A DNA stretch of 64,000 bases from Neogale vison (taxonomy: Eukaryota > Chordata > Mammalia > Carnivora > Mustelidae), in contig NC_058105.1 in assembly GCF_020171115.1 (NCBI RefSeq), positions 63,795,001 to 63,859,000 of the forward strand. Reading direction: 5' to 3'. The translations under genes and the position numbers were made by a program. The first letter of the stretch is position 1. Each line of letters opens with the position of its first letter. Under the pieces are notes generated by a model. That model saw only the letters and a list, made by a program, of their open reading frames with translations, searched no databases and was not told the origin of the DNA. This document shows, piece by piece, positions 36,551 to 46,061 of this stretch.

Positions 36551-37539
36551 CTAAGTAATCGTGAACATCTGGCAAGGATCCCCACTATTCTCCTCCATCT
36601 ACCTTCTCATCTGCGGCCTATCAGAGAAAATTAAGGGTGTCGTCACAAAGCTCAGATAATAGAGACAAGCAACAGGCTTCAGAGTCAAGGAAACCTCTGT
36701 CAGGAAAACTCCAACCTGAAATTTCTTAGACAGAGGGATGATAACATATTCAAGTCTCCTTAATAAGTATGAGTAAATGGGGGATTCTTTTGTTTTGTGC
36801 TTTTGTTGTTGTTGTTGTTGTTATTTCCTTTACACAAGAGACCCCTTCACTGTCTTCGGCAGCAGGACTAATTATAAACTCTTTACCACTCCACCTGTAT
36901 TTACCAACCTCCACAGCATGAATTTCACATAGTGAAATGTCTATCAGTGTCAGGCACAACTGATGATGAAGGAATAACATGATTACACTAGCAGCACATG
37001 TAAATATTCCAGGTATGATTTCTAACTCAGCCCTCTTGGGGATTTTTTTTTTTTCCCCACTAGCGTTGGGTTAGCATATGGCTAAACTTCGTGTTCTTCA
37101 CTCAGACTTTCAGCCCCCTAAATGCATAGGTATACACTCCCTTGTTTTTCTCCCTGCAGATTTCACAATTGGTGGCCGAAGAGAAACAAGGTCTGGACTG
37201 AGAATTTACTCTGGTTTCCCTGACCCGAGAGAGTGAAAGGATCTGGATTATTTCAGAGATTCACTATGAGCTTTCCACCTTTCTCTGTGTCTCATTCTGT
37301 CCTACCTGCAAAATGGGGAGTTGAAGAGGCAAGAGTGATATATTTCTGATTTAGTATTGCTCTAGGTTGGAAAATTGAAATTACAAAACAAACGCCAAGA
37401 AAGAAAACAAGATGTTGAGAGAATGAACCAAGTAACTATAAACAAACTTCTAAGTGTTCTTTAAAGGGAAGGTATTATTATAAAGGTACAGAACATTCAT
37501 GGACTGTGCTTTTGGGACCTGGATGAGTGCAGATTTGAG
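36551..37539. other. ITM2A 5' flank
   Basis: Unique sequence with a (GTT)n run at 36805-36823. No gene. Could hold distal promoter elements, but nothing specific is recognisable. Confidence 0.5.
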
Positions 37540-38050
37540 GAAGCTTGACTTGGTGCCAAGTTACAGTTCCTGGCCCCTTGGGAGGCCAGGCGCAGGTTTG
37601 GGAAAACACAATCAGGGCAGGGGCTATTGTGGCCTGGACAGAGGCGGAAAGACATAATACAGCAGGCTTCCTTCCTGTCCTGTTCTTATCTGACCGTGCA
37701 GAGGGTGGGTGGGAGCACGCCTGGAGTGCAGGTGAGGCATTTCAAGCCCCAGCTGCCCCAGGGCTCCACCTCCCCTTCTCTTTCTTCACAGACAACCCCC
37801 ACCCCCATTCAAGCTTTTGAACCCCCTCCCGCTCCTCCCACAGCTCCACCCTGGGCCCTCCTACGGACTCCCCCTCCCCCCACCCCCAGCTTGGGACTGC
37901 GTCATAAGTATCCCCAGACCTGGGCTTGCAGCTGCCTAAGACAGGCGAGGGAGAAAATAGGTCCTGCTAGGACTAGCCCGATCTCTCTACCACGTGCCAC
38001 CCAGGAAGCTCATTTGAGCCACGCCTTACCAGGAAGCGCAAAGATTCACA
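37540..38050 (+). promoter_or_regulatory. ITM2A: ITM2A promoter region and 5' UTR
   Basis: A GC-rich stretch stands out from AT-rich surroundings immediately before the ATG. Visible motifs are a cytosine-rich tract at about 37795-37890 (several CCCCACCCC/CCCTCCC Sp/KLF-like sites), a CRE-like TGCGTCAT at 37899-37906, and E-boxes CAGCTG at 37929-37934 and CACGTG at 37991-37996. No clear TATA box is seen. The transcription start is not visible; a start near 37900-37950 is my inference. ITM2A has been described as responsive to cAMP/CREB and GATA factors, which makes the CRE-like site worth noting, but binding here is not shown. Confidence 0.6.
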
Positions 38051-38161
38051 ATGGTGAAAATCGCCTTCAATACACCCACGGCGGTGCAAAAAGAGGAGGC
38101 GCGGCAAGACGTGGAGGCTCTTGTAAACCGCACGGTCCGAGCTCAAATCTTGACCGGCAAG
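38051..38161 (+). CDS. ITM2A: ITM2A coding exon 1 (residues 1-37)
   Basis: Opens with ATG in the context ACAATGG and encodes 37 whole codons of the cytosolic tail, ending in T-G-K. The donor is AAG|GTAGCA at 38162. There is no upstream ATG in the preceding 140 bases, which supports this start. Intron phase 0. Confidence 0.95.
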
Positions 38162-41100
38162 GTAGCAGTACTCATTTCACCCCAGACTGCCTGCTAGGGT
38201 CCGTAAGGTGGGAAGGGGTGGTTTGCGGGGAGGAAGTGGCAAGTGGCAGAGGACAAAATGAAAGCTGCCCCTCTGCTGTTAAACTCGTTTACCGGTTGCC
38301 CCAGTTGCATTTAGTCGCGCCACTTTCCGCTTGCAGTGTCTCACACCCTTTAACATCCCAGTATCTTGCACTACTTTCCGTCGTTTCCAGCTCTTGTGGT
38401 ACATTTCCAAGCGACGTTACAGGGAGTTTGAGGAGAACCCCCGGGACCTGATGTCACCCTCTCCTGGGGAACATGTGAGGGGCTGGGATCAATGAGGCAC
38501 GTTGTTCAGTCTCCAGCTCGAGGAGTGCACACAGCCTCTACAGGGAAGGAGCAGACACTCAGGGAGAACAGGGGCAAGAGATTTAACTCTTCCTTCTTTC
38601 CTTTTGGTGGAGATAAAGTTCTATGAATCTAACTCTTTCTAGGATCTCGGAATGTTTGTGGGGGTGGGGTATGGGACCAAAGACAGCTTTGACTCAGAAC
38701 GTTGGGGTCAGTATGTTTGTGTTTCACCCTTGTATATTTTCAATTTCTCCCTGATCATAGGCGGTTTTAAGAATTCAGTAAAGAAGCTGTGAAAATTGAA
38801 GTTGCTCTTAATTAGCGTTTGGGATGTTCACTGTGCCCTCTTAATGCAAGATCCTTGTTATGTTTTCACAGTGGCATTTCCTAAAGACAACACTCTTCAT
38901 CCGTAAAAAGAAATGTTGAGGTTTATTTTCTTCTTCTTTTATTGCTTCCTTTTTGTGATACCCCCCCCACGCCTCCCCCATGGAGAGCTCTGAAGCGGGT
39001 CTGACCTTGAGTTTAAACTTCTAGCATTGCCAGAAACTGAGGTAGTTTACCCCCAAAATATTAGCCACTGCTTATTTAGTCCAATTTCTTTTACTTTTAA
39101 ACATCTAACATGTTTTCAAAGTTTGTAAACTGCTCATTTTCCTCAGTAAAATGTCAATGTTGAAAGGGACATTTGTATTTTCTTTTACCAAATTCTCTTC
39201 TTCTACCACACAGTGTCAGTTTCCAGATCTATCTTAATTTGTCTTGTTCTCTCTTTAAAGTTTTAACTTTTGTGTTCAGACTGGAGATTTGAAAAGTACT
39301 TTTAGTGAAATGAGAATCCATGTAGTAAAACATTATGCACCAATTTGAAATGTTTGTATGCTTAGAGTTTTTGTAACAGAATTTTGAAATATTTAACCCA
39401 GCAAAAAAAACTTGTTTTGGGGTATTATACATTTGAGAAGTCAAAAGTAACACCCCCTTGCATTGTTGAGGTTTTGAATAAATGACAGATCAAATATGTA
39501 ACTGTCCTATTCACTTTGTAAGTGAAACATGGCTTGATTTTTTGCAAGGTCTAATTAGATGCCAGTAGTTAAATATAGCCACACAGTAATCCCTTTATTT
39601 TTCTCTCACCACCAAAAACTTCATGACTTGTAGTTGGACACAGTTAATATGTAAACAGTATTCCTGCCAGGCCTGTGGTGTGATGAGGAATAAATAAAAA
39701 TGAGCATTTGCACCATGATTATATTTCTTTGTTAGGTGCTGGAGAAGCTTCCACAGGATCCTGACCTGGTCACTACAGGACATTGATTTAATAATACTTG
39801 ACACATTATATTGTGATGTATTAATCTGCTCATCAGAAACCTAGCCCAACAGAATAGTATATCAGAAGTTGTGTACAATGACTTTAAAATAGAATTTAGA
39901 GGGAAATTATCTATGGTAAGTGAGAGTCCATACCACTCTGAATTCTAACAAATGCAAATGAAAAAAAATCCTTATTCCTAGTATGGTGAGGAATTTTATT
40001 ATATTGAACCACTAATACTTAGAAATTGCTTAATAATAAATGAAACTCAGTGTTAATAGCTCTTCTCATATCTCAACAAGAAAAAATAATTGTTTTGAGT
40101 ATTTAAAATTAAGTCATTTTGTGACTTACAGGCAAGTAACTTCATCTGTCTGGACCTCAATTTAATCATCTACAATATAATTTCAAAGCATCTAGCTCTG
40201 GATTACAGTTATTCACAATCATAATTTATAGTTCTGTCTTTGTAATATTAATCTTTTGTTAGTTTTTTTAATAAAAATAATTTATAATTTCTGAAAGCTA
40301 TTGGGACAAGGAAAAGCCTTCAAGGTTTATAGAGTATTATTGGAGGGTTTGAAATTATATACATTTAGCTAAGAAAATGTGCATACCAAGTTTCTTTGAA
40401 TTTTAATTAAGATAATTTTTCAAAAAACAATTTATCAAAGAATTGTCTCTCTGTAGAATACAGGCACTTGTTTTCACCAAATTAATTGAAACTTAACTAG
40501 GTGCCACAAGCATTACAGTAGCTGTCCTGGAAAAGAGCTAATGGCCTGAAATAATAAAACAACTCTATTTTCACACTATTCTGAATGATTTACTCATTGA
40601 TTACAAGAAGCTACACTTGATGACTTTGTTTATTCCACTCTTCAGTAATAATACTGCTTAAAACACCGTGAAATACAAGAATGGGATTGGAGTGTCCCTT
40701 GGACCATTGCCTTGGGAAGAATACAGAGTTACTTGTTTGCTTTGGATCTTTCATGTTCCAGTTCCTGAACCAATTATGGATTTAATGGAATTTTTGCAGT
40801 AGCTGTTACACACACACACATTTTGTGCCCAGTTATCACAAATGCTGTACTGTAAGTTCTGGTGTTTTACCCTGAACTTAGGAAACATTATTTCATTCAT
40901 GCAGTAGACAACTAAAGAACAGTGGGTGATATTAGAAAGGTTAAATTCTCATTAAAATTAAGAACATTATGAAATATATCACGCCTCCAATATTTTAATT
41001 TCTGAAATAAGGGGAAATGGTGTATACCTGCCTTACAGAATTTTTAAGATAAAACAATAAAAACCAGCTTTTTGAAAATCATTTAATAAATCAAAGGACA

Positions 41101-43849
41101 CTAATCACCTTTAAGTTGGCAAAATTTGATTTACAAAAAATAGTAAAGCAACATAATTATAGTCCAGAAAGTTAGTGACTATATCACTGTAAAAGTCCCC
41201 AAATCAACAAAGAATAAAGAATATAATTTATTGCATAAATGAATGGTGATTTTCAGCTGATTCTAAAAGTGTGTATTTTGGAAAAAAAAAAAAACCTCCT
41301 GTCTGCAATTGGGTTTGTAAATGCCAGAAGGAAAGTAAATACAATTGGAAATTTTTCATATCTATTAAATATCAGAAATTATCTTGAAATATTTTAACCT
41401 AGGATGATTAACATCTTTTAAGAATGTCTTGTGTTTCAAGAAAGTAAATTGTACACAAAGCAACTATGTGTCTAAAAGTACAATCTGGTTTTTGTCTTTG
41501 GTTTTGCTTTTTAATAAACAGGAGCTCCAAGGTGCCACCCAGGAAAAAGAGGGCTCCTCTGGGAGATGCATGCTTACTCTCCTAGGCCTTTCATTCATCT
41601 TGGCAGGACTTGTTGTTGGTGGGGCCTGCATTTACAAGTACTTCATGCCCAAGGTAATAATAATTACAGTTCTTGTAATTTGGATTACTAATTGCTCTAT
41701 ATGTAGTGTAAACTTAAGGAAATCGGTGGTGTCACCACAGAAATGAAGATTTAGGACAAGTTTTCAAATTTCCATTCAATTTATAAAACTTGCCTTCATG
41801 GTGATAACTGTTATCAGAAATTCTAAGCTTGACAAACAGTACAATGAATTGATGTGAGTGTGAGAAATGATTCAAATGTCACCATAGTAAGTATTAAAAG
41901 GTTTTAATTCTCCCTTTTTGTCTTTTAGAGTACCATCTACCGTGGAGAGATGTGCTTCTTTGATTCTGAGGACCCTGCAAATTCCCTTCGAGGAGCAGAG
42001 CCCTACTTTTTGCCTGTGACCGAGGAGGCTGACATTCGAGAGGATGACAACGTTGCAATCATTGATGTGCCTGTCCCCAGTTTCTCTGACAGTGATCCTG
42101 CAGCAGTTATTCATGACTTTGAAAAAGTGAGTTTCTCATTTTTAAAGGTTTTTTTGATTTTCTTGATTTTTTTTCTTAGTTCATTAGCGAGCATTAAATC
42201 TGTTCATAAATGTTCATCTTTTTGCAGCAAAACCTTTTTCACTTTTGCTATTGAAAATACCTTAGCAGGTATTAAAAGGATATGGCTGCTTGTTTTAATG
42301 GTAGTTAGAATCAGCAGAGTTGATATTCTTTACACCTTAGTTAACTTTTCCCCCTTCCCAACAGGGCATGACTGCTTACTTGGACTTGCTGCTGGGGAAC
42401 TGCTATCTGATGCCCCTCAATACCTCTACCGTTCTGCCTCCAAAGAATCTGATGGAGTTCTTCGGCAAACTGGCAGTATGTATTTTGGATGTCAAATTTT
42501 TATTTAAGCATTTGCTTCCTCATTTAAAAACAATAATTATTTGAGCCAAAACATTCCATTTTATTGGAATAATTTCAAAATAAAAAGTATGCTGTAACCT
42601 AAATCTGCTCTAAAAAATAAAGTCTATTAAACCTTACACCAGTTAGAATGGCCAAAATTAACAAAACGGGAAACAACATGTGTTGGAGAGGATGTGGAGA
42701 AAGGGGAACCCTCTTACACTGTTGGTGGGAATGCAAGTTGGTGCAGCCTCTTTGGAGAACAGTGTGGAGATTCCTCAAGAAATTAAAAATAGAGCTTCCC
42801 TATGACCCTGCAATTGCACTCCTGGGTATTTACCCCAAAGACACAGATGTCGTGAAAAGAAGGGCCATCTGTACCCCAATGTTTATAGCAGCAATGGCCA
42901 CAGTCGCCAAACTATGGAAAGAACCAAGATGCCCTTCAACGGATGAATGGATAAGGAAGATGTGGTCCATATACACTATGGAGTATTATGCCTCCATCAG
43001 AAAGGATGAATACCCAACTTTTGTAGCAATATGGACGGAACTGGAAGAGATTATGCTCAGTGAAATAAGTCAAGCAGAGAGAGTCAATTATCATATGGTT
43101 TCACTTATTTGTGGAGCATAACAAATAGCATGGAGGACAAGGGGCGTTAGAGAGGAGTAGGGAATTTGGGTAAATTGGAAGGGGAGGTGAACCATGAGAG
43201 ACTATGGACTCTGAAAAACAATCTGAGGGGTTTGAAGTGGCGGGGGGGGTGGGAGGTTGGGGTACCAGGTGGTGGGTATTATAGAGGGCACGGCTTGCAT
43301 GGAGCACTGGGTGCGGTGAAAAAATAATGAATACTGTTTTTCTGAAAATAAATAAATAAATAATAATTAAAAAAAAAAACAACTATAACTGCTATAGGTA
43401 AGGATTTAAATGGTATTTTTAAGAAGTTTTTATTTTAATCTTTTTAAACACATTTTAGAGTGGCAAATACTTGTCTCACACTTACGTTGTTCATGAAGAC
43501 CTGGTTGCTGTGGAGGAGATTCATGATGTTAGTAATCTTGGCATCTTTATTTACCAACTTTGCAACAATCGCAAGTCCTTCCGCCTTCGTAGAAGAGACC
43601 TCTTACTGGGTAGGCAATATAACCTTTCCTTCAACCTGTGTTATTGGGAAAGTGAAGGAGAGTATAGGTGGAGTATAGGGGGAAAGTAGAGAAGAAATCT
43701 AGGTATGTTTTCATTTAAATAAAAAGTTAAAAAGTCAATTCTTTGTGCATTTTCTCACAGGTTTCAATAAACGTGCCATTGATAAGTGTTGGAAGATTAG
43801 ACACTTCCCCAATGAATTTATCGTTGAGACCAAGATCTGTCAAGAGTGA
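38051..43849 (+). CDS. ITM2A: ITM2A, integral membrane protein 2A (six coding exons)
   Basis: Joining 38051-38161, 41522-41653, 41929-42126, 42365-42475, 43459-43609 and 43761-43849 gives an uninterrupted 263-residue frame ending in TGA, the family's usual length; every intron is GT-AG. I recognise the product as ITM2A by its sequence throughout. It is a type II single-pass membrane protein. The N-terminal ~53 residues should be cytosolic, residues about 54-75 form the hydrophobic anchor, and the rest is lumenal/extracellular. The lumenal part carries a BRICHOS domain (about residues 133-227) with its paired cysteines C160 and C219. An N-glycosylation sequon NTS lies at N166. A basic F-N-K-R site at 236-239 aligns with the convertase site of ITM2B, followed by C244 and C261 in the C-terminal peptide. 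Family knowledge links ITM2A to chondrocyte, muscle and T-cell differentiation and to endomembrane/autophagy traffic. The start has a strong context (A at -3, G at +4). An NRT sequon at N26 is on the cytosolic side and should not be used. The gene appears intact. Confidence 0.97.
38162..41521 (+). other. ITM2A: ITM2A intron 1 (3.36 kb)
   Basis: The longest intron of the gene. I see no SINE, L1 or LTR of recent type in it, in contrast to the rest of the window. It holds a short MIR-like remnant near 40110, a C-rich run near 38960-38980, a short CA run near 40810 and AT-rich unique sequence. The acceptor is AATAAACAG|GAG. The first few hundred bases keep the raised GC content of the promoter region. 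Confidence 0.85.
41522..41653 (+). CDS. ITM2A: ITM2A coding exon 2 (residues 38-81, membrane anchor)
   Basis: Forty-four codons. It encodes the juxtamembrane R-C followed by the hydrophobic anchor (M-L-T-L-L-G-L-S-F-I-L-A-G-L-V-V-G-G-A-C) and the short Y-K-Y-F-M-P-K stem. The donor is AAG|GTAATA. Phase 0 at both ends. Confidence 0.95.
41929..42126 (+). CDS. ITM2A: ITM2A coding exon 3 (residues 82-147, lumenal linker and start of BRICHOS)
   Basis: Sixty-six codons after acceptor TTTTAG|AGT, ending GAA AAA|GTGAGT. It encodes the linker rich in acidic residues (E-E-A-D-I-R-E-D-D) and the first strands of the BRICHOS domain. Intron 2 before it is only 275 bases; intron 3 after it is 238 bases. 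Neither holds a recognisable repeat. Confidence 0.95.
42365..42475 (+). CDS. ITM2A: ITM2A coding exon 4 (residues 148-184)
   Basis: Thirty-seven codons between acceptor AACAG|GGC and donor GCA|GTATGT. It carries the BRICHOS cysteine C160 (G-N-C-Y) and the N166 glycosylation sequon (L-N-T-S). Phase 0 at both ends. Confidence 0.95.
42476..43458 (+). other. ITM2A: ITM2A intron 4, mostly filled by an L1 fragment
   Basis: This intron is 983 bases, of which about 750 are a sense-strand L1 3' end (listed separately). The remaining intron sequence is about 155 bases on the 5' side and 80 on the 3' side. The acceptor TTTTAG|AGT is intact. Confidence 0.9.
42631..43379 (+). mobile_element. 5'-truncated L1 in ITM2A intron 4, sense orientation
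   Basis: Begins inside ORF2 at 'accttacaccagttagaatg'. A 157-codon open stretch at 42648-43121 encodes the cysteine-rich ORF2p C terminus (N-M-C-W-R-G-C-G-E-R-G-T-L-L-H-C-W-W). The typical carnivore L1 3' UTR follows, with a G-rich run near 43240 and an A-rich tail containing overlapping AATAAA motifs at about 43345-43362. I could not find a convincing target duplication. The open C-terminal frame suggests a fairly young copy. Confidence 0.9.
43459..43609 (+). CDS. ITM2A: ITM2A coding exon 5 (residues 185-235, core of BRICHOS)
   Basis: 151 bases, ending one base into the codon for G235 (phase 1 donor, CTGG|GTAGGC). It encodes the most conserved part of the family, including I-Y-Q-L-C-N-N with C219 and the basic run R-L-R-R-R. 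Intron 5 after it is 151 bases and holds nothing recognisable. Confidence 0.95.
43761..43849 (+). CDS. ITM2A: ITM2A coding exon 6 (residues 235-263 and stop)
   Basis: Begins after TCTCACAG and completes the split G235 codon. It encodes the F-N-K-R site and the C-terminal peptide with C244 and C261, ending I-C-Q-E followed by TGA at 43847. The 3' UTR follows without a further coding exon. Confidence 0.95.
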
Positions 43850-44165
43850 GAGGAAACAGAAAAAGAGTATCCTTAGTAATAAGAAGTCAGAGATTTGCAA
43901 TATGACTTCAACATTAAAGTGTGTAGGATACTCATATTTACTCATGCATATACTCTACTGCTTATACCAAAAAAAAGAGGGAAATAAAAACTACTAACCA
44001 CTGCAAGTTCTTGTCAGTGTTTAGTTTAATTGACATTGTTTGTTTGAAATTGAAATTAAATGATTCTGTGTTTTTCTTTTTAATTTATAGGGTTTAGGCT
44101 TCTGAAAGTAGCATGAATAGGCCAGCTTATATCACGACAATAAATTCCATCCTTTGTGTGTGTTT
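43850..44165 (+). terminator. ITM2A: ITM2A 3' UTR and polyadenylation signal
   Basis: Unique AT-rich sequence follows the stop. The best polyadenylation signal is AATAAA at 44139-44144, followed within 20 bases by a GT-rich element (TTTGTGTGTGTTTTT). Another AATAAA lies at 43983-43988 without as good a GT-rich element. A carnivore SINE begins at 44229, just beyond the presumed cleavage site. Confidence 0.7.
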
Positions 44166-44228
44166 TTAAGTAAGCTGTTCACTCAGTCATATGGTAAAAC
44201 ATGTTTTAAGTTTAAAATATTTAAAATT

Positions 44229-44431
44229 GGGGCACCTGGATGGCTCAGTGGGTTAAAGCCTCTGCCTTCGGCTCAGGTTGTAATCCCAGCGTCCTGGGAT
44301 CGAGCCCCACATCAGGCTCTCTGCTCTGCAGAGAACCTGCTTCCTCCTCTCTCTGTCTGCCTCCCTGCCTGCTTGTGATCTCTCTCTCGCTGTCAAATAA
44401 ATAAATAAAATCTTTAAAAATAAATATATAT
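44229..44431 (+). mobile_element. Carnivore SINE just 3' of ITM2A
   Basis: Near-consensus. Perfect 12-bp TSD ATATTTAAAATT at 44217-44228 and 44432-44443. Begins 85 bases after the best ITM2A poly(A) signal. Confidence 0.94.
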
Positions 44432-44443
44432 ATATTTAAAATT

Positions 44444-44960
44444 ATTTTGGAATGATTTGTGCAAAACATATCAGATATCTTAACATTGCTAAGTTTTGTT
44501 TTATTTTTCATTTTATACAACTTTCCTGAATTTAGAAATTATCTTTGCATTTCTGTTAGGTGCTCTATAATAGATTTGATTTACATGTAAAAAACATTTC
44601 ATAAAGTAGTCATTTTAAAAAATGCAGTGATTCTGTATCACTAATATCTATATTGTGAAATCCATAAAGCTGTGTAAGTGTTGAGGAATTTAGGTTGTAT
44701 GAATTCTACAACCCTATTATCATATTCAACCATTGTTTCTCACTTAATGAAAACAATTAAAATTACTTATTTAGCTTTGGTGTACCTGAAATAGAACAAA
44801 ATTATGAACTTAGCTCTGCACTTACTCCTACTTCCACACATTTCTATTTTGTAATCTCATATTTTATTCCTCTTTTGATATTATATCTATTTCTTATAAA
44901 TTCCTCATAATTGGTATACAGGTAAATTAAACTATTTCTTAAAAGCTTTCAGGCTCATAG
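44444..44960. other. Unique non-coding DNA 3' of ITM2A
   Basis: AT-rich; might hold the end of a longer alternative 3' UTR, but no strong signal is seen. Confidence 0.4.
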
Positions 44961-44976
44961 CAATTTCAAACTTTTT

Positions 44977-45171
44977 TTTTTTAAAGATTTATTTATTTAT
45001 TTATTTGACAGAGAGAAATCACAAGTAGGCAGAGAGGCAGGCAGAGAGAGAGAGAGGAGGAAGCAGGCTCCCTGCTGAGCAGAGAGCCCGACGCAGGACT
45101 CGATCCCAGGACCCCGAGATCATGACCTGAGCCGAAGGCAGGGGCTTAACCCACTGAGCCACCCAGGCGCA
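44977..45171 (-). mobile_element. Carnivore SINE
   Basis: Antisense near-consensus copy. Perfect 16-bp TSD CAATTTCAAACTTTTT at 44961-44976 and 45172-45187. Confidence 0.95.
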
Positions 45172-45280
45172 CAATTTCAAACTTTTTAATGTGTTTTTTT
45201 TTTCATAAAAATATGCAACCATTTATACAATTATAAAAGGTCACTAAGAATTAACCTTGGATAAAATGTTGATGACTTCT

Positions 45281-45460
45281 GCCTGGGTGGCTCAGTGGGT
45301 TAAGCCTCTGCCTTTGGCTCAGGCCATGGTTTCGGGGTCCTAGGATTGAGTCCCACATCAGACTCTCTGCTGAGCAAGGAGCCTGCTTCCCCCTCTCTGC
45401 CTGCATGCCTCTCTGCCTACTTGTGATTTCTCCCTCTGTCAAATAAATAAAATCTTAAAA
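45281..45460 (+). mobile_element. Carnivore SINE, head slightly truncated
   Basis: Starts at GCCTGGGTGGCTCAG. TSD AAAATGTTGATGACTTCT / AAAATGTTGATGCCTTCT at 45263-45280 and 45461-45478. Confidence 0.95.
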
Positions 45461-45673
45461 AAAATGTTGATGCCTTCTAATAACATCATGGGCTATGATT
45501 TGTACTCACTTTTTTAAGAGTATAAACTCCACACAAAGAGGGGCAAAATTTTACACCTCTTTCTCTTGTCTTAGGTTAAAACTTGTTTCTGATATTATTG
45601 ATCACCTGCTGGTAGTGATAATTCATGTTAGTAGCTAAAGCTCTATCCAGTCTAATCTATTAGAATAAATACT

Positions 45674-45836
45674 ATTTTTTAGAGAGGGAGAGAGAACAGA
45701 GGGAGAGGGGAAAGGGAGAGAGAGAGAGCTGGGCATGGAGCCTGACACAGGCCTCAATCTCATAAACCTGAGATCACTACCTGAGCTGTAATCAAGAGTT
45801 GGACATTTAGCCAACTAAGCCATGAAGATGCCACCC
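45674..45836 (-). mobile_element. Older carnivore SINE
   Basis: Antisense diverged copy with long GA tract; short TSD TAAATACT at 45666-45673 and 45837-45844. Confidence 0.85.
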
Positions 45837-46061
45837 TAAATACTCTTTAAAAAAAACATTAAATATATAACTTCAAGAATTTAGAATAAAATAACAGAAA
45901 ACTTTAAAAATGGAAAAAAGGTGAAAATTTAGAAAATAAAAACAGAAAAATTTAAGAACTGGTGCTTTATAAAGGTTGAGAATATTGAGAAGGAAATTGA
46001 TAAAATTAGACACCATTTCCTGTTTTACAAATAAATAAGAATTGGGAAAAAAGAGATACAT

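Noticed and set aside
37627..38451. A 274-codon open frame over the ITM2A promoter and exon 1
   Set aside because: It is in a different frame from ITM2A exon 1, is rich in P/S/T because of the C-rich tract, crosses the exon 1 donor site and shows no domain. Best explained by GC-rich sequence lacking stops.
44080..44100. A splice-acceptor-like TTTTTCTTTTTAATTTATAG in the ITM2A 3' UTR
   Set aside because: It resembles a 3' splice site, but the coding sequence is already complete, no matching donor follows the stop in a clear way, and the poly(A) signal is just downstream.
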